From contig NZ_NPDU01000036.1 in NCBI RefSeq assembly GCF_002811985.1, forward strand, positions 1 to 44,958: 44,958 bases of DNA, written 5' to 3'. The position numbers and the translations under genes are program-made. Below the pieces are notes generated by a model. It did not search any database and was not told where the DNA came from. It was given only the letters and a program-made list of their open reading frames with translations. Positions 29,560 to 43,500 of the stretch are shown here, in pieces (the stretch's first letter is position 1; each line of letters starts with the position of its first letter). The stretch is from Leptospira adleri. GTDB taxonomy: Bacteria; Spirochaetota; Leptospiria; Leptospirales; Leptospiraceae.

Positions 29560-30771
29560 TCACTGAATCAAAGACGGAATAAAACGTTTTGCGTCCTGCC
29601 CGAAAAACAAAGAAGTCGAATTCGGCTGAATCAGCGAAAAAACGCTGAACAGATTCGTATTGAAGTTGTTCACTCCTACGACGGCGTAGTAGCCCGAGTT
29701 TCGATCGATCCAAGGATAAAATCCATTCGCACCAAAGCTATGATATACGATATCCTGTTCGCAAGTCGAGGCGACATCCGGAGTGGAACAAAATCTCCAA
29801 TTCCCAAGACCGTAGTGCCAACGATAACCGAACGCCGCAAATTGAGAATATTCGATCGTCGTCTGAGATTGATACTGATCGCTAAAAAGTTCTCGTATCA
29901 ACGCAATTCTCGAACCTCCGGTTAAAATCGAAACGGGAGCGCCGGACACAGGAGTGTAAATTCCATCATTGATCAACATATTTAGAATTTTAGAATAATC
30001 GAATGCGTTGAGAAAAAGACCGTATGCGCCAGCCAAACTTCCGTCTCCGGATTTATTCGCGATGTCGGCGTACCACTTTCCGTTGTCGGGATCGGTTGTA
30101 GAGAAGTTCATCTTCCCCGCGGCTGCGAACTCGGTATCGAAGATCTGTTGCCAGGTTTGACCGGCCGCAATTTCAGCCATTCTTTGTGCGACCGCCATGT
30201 GAAAAGAATTGTAATAGAACACGTCACCCGGCGCCTTCAAGGTTTGAGTAGAATCCCGTATGCTCGTGACGCAGTTGTTTTTATCCGTCACGCTCGCCCC
30301 CGCGGGAAGAGTAAAGATACAACTTTTACTTTCCGCGCTCGGAGAAGCCGGATTGAGACCGGAAGTAAACGCAAGAAGTTGTCTTAGTTTGATCTGGCCT
30401 TTTACTCCCGTCCATCCGAGTCTTGTTCCGGTGGTTTCATCCAAACTCATAAGACCTTGATCCACAAGTCTCAAAATCAAGGAAGCGGTGACTAACTTGG
30501 ACGCGGAGAAGATCGGTCCCGTTTTTGCGGAAGTCAAATCCCCCGTCTCTTTCAGATAAACCCGGGTTCCATTCTTCTTAAAAACCTGAAAAGAAGCTCC
30601 GGTCTTGGAAAGAGAAGCCATATTGGAAAAGCATTCATCCAAAGAAATACAACCGATCAATGCTCTTGCCGTTACAAAATCCTGTGTCTTATCGTCTTCT
30701 TTCGGATGACAATTCGTAATAAGAATTGCGATTGCAAATAACGTAATCTTCCCCGGAATTCTAAGCTCCAT
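29560..30771 (-). CDS. Beta-lactamase-family (class C-like) serine hydrolase lipoprotein
   Basis: A 403-aa lipoprotein (signal at 1-20, lipobox ITNC, Cys21) with the serine beta-lactamase/esterase B fold. The catalytic SxxK is SASK at 89-92, the Tyr motif is YYN at 186-188, and HSFG in the C-terminal third corresponds to HxG. TGTRLGWTGVKGQIKLRQLL is the usual segment between the first two motifs. Members act as carboxylesterases, D-aminopeptidases or peptidoglycan hydrolases more often than true beta-lactamases. Anchored to a membrane, periplasm-facing or surface. The start ATG has GAGGCGGG upstream. Monocistronic. Confidence 0.88.
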   Translation of the reverse strand: MELRIPGKITLFAIAILITNCHPKEDDKTQDFVTARALIGCISLDECFSNMASLSKTGASFQVFKKNGTRVYLKETGDLTSAKTGPIFSASKLVTASLILRLVDQGLMSLDETTGTRLGWTGVKGQIKLRQLLAFTSGLNPASPSAESKSCIFTLPAGASVTDKNNCVTSIRDSTQTLKAPGDVFYYNSFHMAVAQRMAEIAAGQTWQQIFDTEFAAAGKMNFSTTDPDNGKWYADIANKSGDGSLAGAYGLFLNAFDYSKILNMLINDGIYTPVSGAPVSILTGGSRIALIRELFSDQYQSQTTIEYSQFAAFGYRWHYGLGNWRFCSTPDVASTCEQDIVYHSFGANGFYPWIDRNSGYYAVVGVNNFNTNLFSVFSLIQPNSTSLFFGQDAKRFIPSLIQ

Positions 30772-30979
30772 AGTCCCGCCTCTTTATTTTTTAAAAAAAG
30801 AGAATCGATTTCGGATAAGAATCAAGAAAAACTCAGTTAGACCTTTAAAAAAGAACTCGTTAAACATTTGTTCATCATTGATAAGCGACAAAGAGTCAGA
30901 TACCGAAAGAACCGATACGAACAATGATATTTTTTGAATATACTTTACTGAGATAGAAGCGGATCCATTTCAGAGAAAA

Positions 30980-32887
<1,908 letters not shown>

Positions 32888-32910
32888 TTGCGTAAAAAAG
32901 AATATTCCAT

Positions 32911-34719
<1,809 letters not shown>

Positions 34720-35039
34720 TCTCTTTTAGTAAGATCGACGGATGAGCCAATTTGGGAAAGTGTTGTTTTTGAAGGGATTCAATTCTATAGAATTCTAAAA
34801 TATTGTTTGATATATGGGATTTTTTTCTGCTTTAGCGAATAAGAGGGCTTGACTTTGGGGTGTAGGAACTCCTATGTTTTCAGAAATGGCACGGTGGATT
34901 GGGGTTTTTTCGGTGGAACTTTTTGGTCGGAATTTCGTCCGAATCTTCTCTTCGAAAGAACACCGGGCGCTTCACAAAACTCCAAATTCTTCGAAAAACA
35001 AGAAAAACGATCCTCAATTCTAAAAGGAAGGAAACGAAG
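34720..35039. other. Divergent intergenic region with a palindrome and a GTAGGA motif
   Basis: 320 bp between the PBP gene (minus) and a small hydrolase gene (plus). It holds a 14-bp perfect palindrome, AATTCTATAGAATT (34781-34794), and TGTAGGAACTCCTATG at 34861-34876, close to the GTAGGA-N2-TCCTAC block that opens the long repeats. A longer in-frame extension of the hydrolase gene runs through it but has no ribosome site. Confidence 0.4.
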
Positions 35040-35576
35040 ATGCGAACCTTTCTGATTCCCGGAATCTCCAATTCCGGCCCCGAACACTGGCAAACTCAAT
35101 GGGAAAACCTCCACGGATTTATAAGAATTCAACAAGAGAACTGGGAAAATCCGCGCTACTCCGTTTGGGAAGAAAGTTTGGTCCGACAAATCGAAAAAAC
35201 CGAAGGATCGGAGAATTCGATTCTCATTGGACATAGTCTCGGGTGTCTTTTGATCGCAAAATCGCTCGATCGGATTTCTGACCGGATTCGAGGCGTTTTT
35301 CTGGTCGCACCGCCCGACCCAAAATCCCCCGTTTTTCCCAAAGGGCTGGAAGAATTCGCGGAGTTCCCGCAAAAATCCCTGGGAACCAAGGGCCTCCTCC
35401 TTTTCAGTGAGAACGATCCATACGCAAGTGTTCCCTTTTCGGAAAAATTAGGCAGACTCTGGAACCTCGAAACAATCTGCGTGGGAGAACTCGGACATAT
35501 CAACAGCCAATCGGATCTCGGATCTTGGGAAAATGGATTTCAAATCTTCTCCGATTGGATTCAGTCGCTTACTTAG
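35040..35576 (+). CDS. RBBP9/YdeN-type small alpha/beta hydrolase
   Basis: 178 aa from the ATG at 35040, placed by AAGGAAGGAAACGAAG just upstream. Short one-domain alpha/beta hydrolase of the RBBP9/YdeN (serine hydrolase) family: FLIPGISNSGPEHWQTQWE at 4-22 is the family opening, GHSLG at 64-68 gives nucleophile Ser66, the acid is in SENDPYAS, and the base in GELGHIN. Function in bacteria is poorly known. Cytoplasmic. It ends 1 nt before the stop of a possible small minus-strand gene. Confidence 0.88.
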   Translation: MRTFLIPGISNSGPEHWQTQWENLHGFIRIQQENWENPRYSVWEESLVRQIEKTEGSENSILIGHSLGCLLIAKSLDRISDRIRGVFLVAPPDPKSPVFPKGLEEFAEFPQKSLGTKGLLLFSENDPYASVPFSEKLGRLWNLETICVGELGHINSQSDLGSWENGFQIFSDWIQSLT

Positions 35577-35577
35577 T

Positions 35578-35760
35578 TCAAATTTCAGTCGAAGTTCCGA
35601 CCAACCCCTTTTCAGGAATCGAAAAAAGGATCAAATTCCCTTTTCCCCACCTCAGAATCTTTCCAAAAACCTCAGATTCCCCGCACTCTTCCAAGCAGAT
35701 TGCTAAAAATTCTCCGATTTTTTCGGTCGAAAGCCACTGAAAGACTTTCTTCCTTGACAT
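35578..35760 (-). CDS. Possible 60-aa protein divergent from hrcA
   Basis: A small frame that fills the gap between the hydrolase gene and the hrcA promoter. The ATG has GGGAG 4-5 nt upstream and codon use resembles neighbours (GAA, TCG, GGA, ATC). The predicted peptide is mixed (FQWLSTEKIGEFLAICLEE, then an amphipathic strand-rich tail). No family recognised. The hrcA promoter region overlaps its 5' end, which weakens the case. Confidence 0.35.
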   Translation of the reverse strand: MSRKKVFQWLSTEKIGEFLAICLEECGESEVFGKILRWGKGNLILFSIPEKGLVGTSTEI

Positions 35761-35793
35761 TTTTCTCCCGAATTCGGAAACTTAATGTATAGA

Positions 35794-35820
35794 TTAGCAC
35801 TCTAACATTCAGAGTGCTAA
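35794..35820 (+). promoter_or_regulatory. CIRCE operator
   Basis: A perfect match to TTAGCACTC-N9-GAGTGCTAA: left arm 35794-35802, right arm 35812-35820, ending 9 nt before the hrcA ATG. HrcA binds CIRCE and represses heat-shock operons. TATAGA lies directly upstream at 35788-35793; a TTGACA at 35754 is too far from it to be a normal -35. Confidence 0.97.
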
Positions 35821-35829
35821 ATAAGAAGC

Positions 35830-36858
35830 ATGGAACTCTCAGATCGTCACAGAAGAATTTTGAAGGCCCTTGTAGATGAGTTTATCTTGGAGAACCGACC
35901 CGTCGGATCGAAAACCCTCTTTGATAAGCACGATATCGGACTTTCTCCGGCGTCGATTCGCGCAGTTCTAAAAGACTTAGAGGATTTCGGTTATTTGGCT
36001 TCTCGACATACATCCGGGGGAAGAATTCCCACGGAAAGAGGATATCGATTCTACGTCGATTCTCTCGTAACCATGTATGAGCTGACTCTCAAAGAAAAAC
36101 AGAGAATTCAGGAAGAATATCTGAAGATGCAGTTCAAGTTGGATCAGATCTTGAAAGCGACCGCCTCGGTTCTTTCTTCCTTGTCCAACGCCGCCGGAAT
36201 CGTAATCGGTCCGGCGAAGAATTTAGATACACTGAAACATTTGGAACTCATCCACGTTCACGGAGACGAAATTCTGATGATACTCGTAATGAGATCGGGA
36301 ACCGTTCTTCACAGAAATTTTTTCGTGGATCAGAATTATTCGCAGGAAGCCCTCTATCAGATTTCGAAATATCTGAACGACAACTTGCGAGGATATGATA
36401 TATTCGAAATTCAGAATACTGTGGTTCCTAAGCTGATGATCCGCAGAGACGGGCCGGAGGATTTTACAAGAATCGCTCCCTTGATTTCGTATGCGATGAC
36501 TCCGGATAATTCCGAGGTAACGTTGTATATCGACGGATTTAAGAATCTGTATTCGAATTTCAGAGACGAGGAAGAACAACTCTCGCAAGTACTTTCTCTT
36601 CTGGACGACCAAGGATTTTTACGAGGATTCTTTTCGGGACATATCGATCAAGACGGAGTTTATACGATCATCGGAAAAGACGGAGATCAGTTTATGTCCG
36701 GAGTTTCGATCATAACTTCCAACTATAAGATGGGAGAAAAAAAGATCGGGGCCCTTGGGATCATCGGACCGCAGAGGATGGATTACAACAAAGCCCTACC
36801 GCTTGTAGATTTTACTTCCAAGCTGGTATCGGAGATGGTGACGCGCATTAGTAAATGA
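35830..36858 (+). CDS. hrcA: Heat-inducible transcription repressor HrcA
   Basis: A 342-aa repressor of class I heat-shock genes. An N-terminal winged helix (about 1-70) contains RHRRILKALVDEFILENRPV and the recognition-helix region LSPASIRAVLKDLEDFGYL, followed by the family signature SRHTSGGRIPTERGYRFYV. The C-terminal GAF-like dimerisation domain ends with GALGIIGPQRMDYNKALPLV, also a hallmark. It sits directly after CIRCE, so is autoregulated, and is 13 nt before grpE. HrcA activity is usually maintained by GroEL. The length is typical. Confidence 0.98.
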   Translation: MELSDRHRRILKALVDEFILENRPVGSKTLFDKHDIGLSPASIRAVLKDLEDFGYLASRHTSGGRIPTERGYRFYVDSLVTMYELTLKEKQRIQEEYLKMQFKLDQILKATASVLSSLSNAAGIVIGPAKNLDTLKHLELIHVHGDEILMILVMRSGTVLHRNFFVDQNYSQEALYQISKYLNDNLRGYDIFEIQNTVVPKLMIRRDGPEDFTRIAPLISYAMTPDNSEVTLYIDGFKNLYSNFRDEEEQLSQVLSLLDDQGFLRGFFSGHIDQDGVYTIIGKDGDQFMSGVSIITSNYKMGEKKIGALGIIGPQRMDYNKALPLVDFTSKLVSEMVTRISK

Positions 36859-36871
36859 GAGGAGAAGATTC

Positions 36872-37510
36872 ATGGCCGAAAACGAGAGCGTTGAAAAAGA
36901 ATCTTCCAAAGAAGAAAAGGCCAACGAGAAAAATTCTCAAAGAGTAACATTAGAGGAAACGAAAGTAGAGAACATGAATCCCGAAGAATCAACACAATCA
37001 ACGGCAGAAACCGAAACGGTAGAACCGGAAATAACGCTTCAAATCGAATTGGAAACCGCTAAAAAGGAAGTCGAATCTCTAAAGGATTCCTGGGCAAGAG
37101 AAAGAGCGGAGTTTCAGAATTTCAAAAGACGTTCCGCGCAGGAATTCGGATCGATCCGAAAAGAAGCGGTCAAATCACTTGTCACCGGATTCTTAAATCC
37201 GATCGACAATTTGGAACGTGTGGCGACGACCCAAACGGCTTCGGAAGAATTAAAACCTTTCGTAGACGGAGTCGCAATGGTTTTAAAGGAATTCTATTCC
37301 ATATTAGAAAAATCGAATGTAATTCGTTTCGATCCAAAAGGAGAATCCTTCGATCCGATGACGATGGAAGCCCTTTCTTCGGAAGAAGGAGATCAATACT
37401 CGGAAGAAACCGTGATTGAAGTTTATCAACCCGGTTACTTCTACAAAGAAAACGAAGAGAAGTTTGCGCTTCGACCTGCAAGGGTTCGGATCGGAAAACC
37501 GAAGGCATAA
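36872..37510 (+). CDS. grpE: Nucleotide exchange factor GrpE
   Basis: A 212-aa co-chaperone that releases ADP from DnaK. The N-terminal 65 residues are an acidic, Glu/Lys/Ser-rich disordered tail, longer than in E. coli. A long coiled-coil helix follows (LETAKKEVESLKDSWARERA, then FQNFKRRSAQEF). The beta-domain ends with the GrpE signature VIEVYQPGYFYKENEEKFALRPARVRIGK near the C-terminus. The ATG follows GAGGAGAAG. Second gene of the CIRCE-controlled operon, 34 nt before dnaK. Confidence 0.97.
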   Translation: MAENESVEKESSKEEKANEKNSQRVTLEETKVENMNPEESTQSTAETETVEPEITLQIELETAKKEVESLKDSWARERAEFQNFKRRSAQEFGSIRKEAVKSLVTGFLNPIDNLERVATTQTASEELKPFVDGVAMVLKEFYSILEKSNVIRFDPKGESFDPMTMEALSSEEGDQYSEETVIEVYQPGYFYKENEEKFALRPARVRIGKPKA

Positions 37511-37544
37511 TTAGAATCTCAGGGAAGTATAAAGGAGCACAACA

Positions 37545-39476
<1,932 letters not shown>

Positions 39477-39492
39477 AAACTTTGAGTAATCG

Positions 39493-39524
39493 TGCCCGCG
39501 TTCGCCGCAAGGCGAACGCGGGCA
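39493..39524 (+). promoter_or_regulatory. 14-bp GNRA hairpin between dnaK and dnaJ
   Basis: TGCCCGCGTTCGCC at 39493-39506 pairs perfectly with GGCGAACGCGGGCA at 39511-39524 around a GCAA tetraloop. It starts 16 nt past the dnaK stop. No T-run follows, so it is more likely to protect the dnaK 3' end or to mark mRNA processing than to be a simple terminator. Confidence 0.75.
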
Positions 39525-39586
39525 TTCTCGAAGACATCGAAGGTGTTGAATTCGCAATCAAACTTACCCAATCAGAATCGACGCTT

Positions 39587-40727
<1,141 letters not shown>

Positions 40728-40847
40728 ACGAAAGACGCGCCAGAAGAATTTGTTCCCAAGAAAACTTCAGGTCGTTCTTCAATCATCGAAAGAAGAATCG
40801 GGAAGCTCCGAACAACGCATAAACAAGCGTAAGAAAAAGGAAATAAA

Positions 40848-41816
<969 letters not shown>

Positions 41817-41842
41817 GATCGGTCTAATATTGGATAAAACGA

Positions 41843-42391
41843 ATGGAAGAAACATATAACGGAAAGATTCTAATCTCCAATTCCTCGATCGTGATGGATT
41901 ACTTTAATCAAACGGTAATTCTCATGATCGAGCACGACAGCCAAGGAGCCTTCGGTTTGGTTTTGAATAAAAAACAAGAGGCGGCGATCGGCGATGTGAT
42001 TCAAGGAATTCCGGATCAAGTCAGCCGAAGTCTCCCGATTTATTCGGGCGGTCCAGTAGATCCGACTTTCATTTCCGTTCTTCACGAAAATCAAAATCTT
42101 TCACAACCGGGGATCGAAGTGATTCCGGGCTTGTATCTTGCACGGAGCTTTGATACTCTTTTGGAGCTCATCGAATCCCCTTCTAAATTTCACGTATATC
42201 AAGGTTACTCCGGCTGGGGTTCTGGACAACTGGAAACGGAGATGAATCGGAAGTCTTGGGTTGTCCACGAAGCGACAAAAGATTTTGTTTTAAATCAGGA
42301 CCCGGAAACCACTTGGCAAGAGGCGTTGAGAAGTAAGGGCGGAATCTATCGCTATTTCGTCGAGCATACAAAAGATCCGATGCTGAACTAG
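41843..42391 (+). CDS. AlgH/YqgE (UPF0301) family protein
   Basis: A 182-aa cytoplasmic protein of the conserved UPF0301/AlgH family. Diagnostic segments: GKILISNSSIVMDYFNQTVI at the N-terminus, GAFGLVLNK, IYSGGPVDP, and GYSGWGSGQLETEM with SW following. AlgH was first named as an alginate regulator in Pseudomonas; its biochemical role is still open. It lies 26 nt after the oxidoreductase gene, the last member of this plus-strand run. The length is as expected. Confidence 0.92.
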   Translation: MEETYNGKILISNSSIVMDYFNQTVILMIEHDSQGAFGLVLNKKQEAAIGDVIQGIPDQVSRSLPIYSGGPVDPTFISVLHENQNLSQPGIEVIPGLYLARSFDTLLELIESPSKFHVYQGYSGWGSGQLETEMNRKSWVVHEATKDFVLNQDPETTWQEALRSKGGIYRYFVEHTKDPMLN

Positions 42392-42459
42392 GATTAGATT
42401 TTTTTAGCCTTTACAGAGATCAAAGAATCTTTACGATCAGATTTCGATAGGGGAATTTA

Positions 42460-42750
42460 ATGAAAAATTTTCGGAACTCAGTTTATATCGCCTTAGTTTT
42501 TGTTTCTTTATTTTTTTTGAGAGATCTTGCAGCCGACGGTTGCTACATTTGCACTTCCGGTTCCACCGATATTTGTAGAGACTATTGTCGATATACCGGT
42601 TCCGATACGTTTGATAACAGAAAAAAATGCCAGGACAAAGGATGCAAAGTCGGCGGAACCGCTTCCTGCCCATCCGCTTCCAACTATAAAGTTTGTTCCG
42701 CAAAAGCCTGGATTCCTGCCACGGAATTCTTCGCCTCCAACCTAAGATAA
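42460..42750 (+). CDS. Secreted Cys-rich small protein
   Basis: A 96-aa protein with a signal peptide (about 1-25, ALVFVSLFFLRDLAADG) and a mature part of about 70 residues holding eight Cys (28, 31, 39, 43, 57, 62, 70, 79), enough for four disulphides. The spacing CYIC then CRDYC suggests a compact disulphide knot. It resembles the short Cys-rich exported families found only in Leptospira; function unknown. The ATG has TAGGGGAA upstream. It is 68 nt after the AlgH gene, and convergent with DUF1564 copy 2 across a hairpin. Confidence 0.8.
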   Translation: MKNFRNSVYIALVFVSLFFLRDLAADGCYICTSGSTDICRDYCRYTGSDTFDNRKKCQDKGCKVGGTASCPSASNYKVCSAKAWIPATEFFASNLR

Positions 42751-42755
42751 TCTAA

Positions 42756-42781
42756 GGATTCTTTCTTTTTTGGAAGAATCC
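42756..42781. terminator. Bidirectional hairpin between convergent genes
   Basis: GGATTCTT at 42756-42763 and AAGAATCC at 42774-42781 form an 8-bp stem with a T-rich loop, in the 42-nt gap between the Cys-rich gene and DUF1564 copy 2. It can serve both strands; neither side has a long T-run. Confidence 0.45.
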
Positions 42782-42792
42782 AAATTTGCTCT

Positions 42793-43341
42793 TCAATCGG
42801 TTCGTGATTTTTTTAACCAAGGAAAACTGTAGTCGAAGTAAGTTTGAAGAGGATTTGGTTCGAATTCGAGAAGACGAACGACTCTGTTGTCGGTGATTTC
42901 TAATTGCCAGATATATCTGTAAACCTGGTGAAATGTAGGAACTCCTCCGTTTAAAACTTCCACAATAGAATCTCCGACTCCCGCCTGATCCAAGGTTAAC
43001 AAAAAATTAAAAAGGTAACAACGAGAAACACCGTGAGCATGTGCCAAGGCGCCTAACAAAGCCCAGTATCCGGTCCCCATTCTCACGTTTACTTTTTTCA
43101 ACTTTCCTTGGTCTTTCTGATAAAGGGTTGTGATCGCTTTCTCATTGAGACGACTCTGAGCGCACATAAATTTACCGTATCTCCTTAGAAGATAAGGAAT
43201 CTTTTTACCCAAAAGTTTTCTCTCATCTTCTGAAAGGTTTTCAAAATAGATTTCCGGCACCAAAAGAGTGACGACTTTATCCTGGCTTTCGGCAAGAGCC
43301 GATTCAATACGATCTTCGGAATTGAGAAAAATTTGTTCCAT
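42793..43341 (-). CDS. DUF1564 family protein (copy 2)
   Basis: A 182-aa paralogue of the protein at 25924-26430. Alignment is collinear from residue 1: SEDRI, VPEIY, ERKLLGKKI, SRLNEKA, then the strong core GKLKKVNVRMGTGYW and LAHAHGVSRCYLFNFLL, and a C-terminal IWQLEI match. The core fits a ribbon-helix-helix pattern (strand NVRM, helix WALLGALAHAHG, helix SRCYLFNFLL). It has a longer C-terminal tail ending in basic residues. The ATG is preceded by the same bases as copy 1 (CCGTTCTGTGT). No toxin-like partner is next to it. Confidence 0.9.
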   Translation of the reverse strand: MEQIFLNSEDRIESALAESQDKVVTLLVPEIYFENLSEDERKLLGKKIPYLLRRYGKFMCAQSRLNEKAITTLYQKDQGKLKKVNVRMGTGYWALLGALAHAHGVSRCYLFNFLLTLDQAGVGDSIVEVLNGGVPTFHQVYRYIWQLEITDNRVVRLLEFEPNPLQTYFDYSFPWLKKSRTD

Positions 43342-43346
43342 ACACA

Positions 43347-43375
43347 GAACGGTTCCAGGCTGAAACGGAACGTTC
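43347..43375 (-). promoter_or_regulatory. Hairpin or operator before DUF1564 gene, copy 2
   Basis: On the coding strand GAACGTTCC pairs with GGAACCGTTC (one bulged base) around a 10-nt loop, ending 5 nt before the ATG. The 3' arm matches that of copy 1 except for one T to C change, and the partner base changes from A to G. Confidence 0.5.
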
Positions 43376-43443
43376 GATTCTTGATGAAAAAAAATAATCT
43401 ACATGAAAAAATTTCACAGAAAAATCCCACAAAATTAATAGCA

Positions 43444-43469
43444 TGTGCCCCTTCGTCCGAAAAGGCACA
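43444..43469 (-). terminator. Hairpin after the ABC permease gene
   Basis: TGTGCC at 43444-43449 and GGCACA at 43464-43469 enclose an inner TTCG/CGAA pair of arms. It lies 32 nt past the permease stop on the minus strand and is followed there by TGCTATTAATTTTG. Confidence 0.4.
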
Positions 43470-43500
43470 AATAGACAAAGTCGCAACGTAAGTAAAATTC

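Noticed and set aside
34899..35039. Longer N-terminus for the RBBP9-like hydrolase
   Set aside because: The added residues are low-complexity, and a good ribosome site sits right before the ATG at 35040, matching the family start.
35754..35759. TTGACA upstream of hrcA as a -35 box
   Set aside because: The nearest -10-like hexamers lie 23 and 28 bp away, outside normal spacing; it may still be part of another promoter.
42925..42945. TGTAGGAACTCCTCC inside DUF1564 copy 2 as a repeat insertion
   Set aside because: It lies within a well-aligned coding region and only half of the palindrome is present, so it is probably chance.
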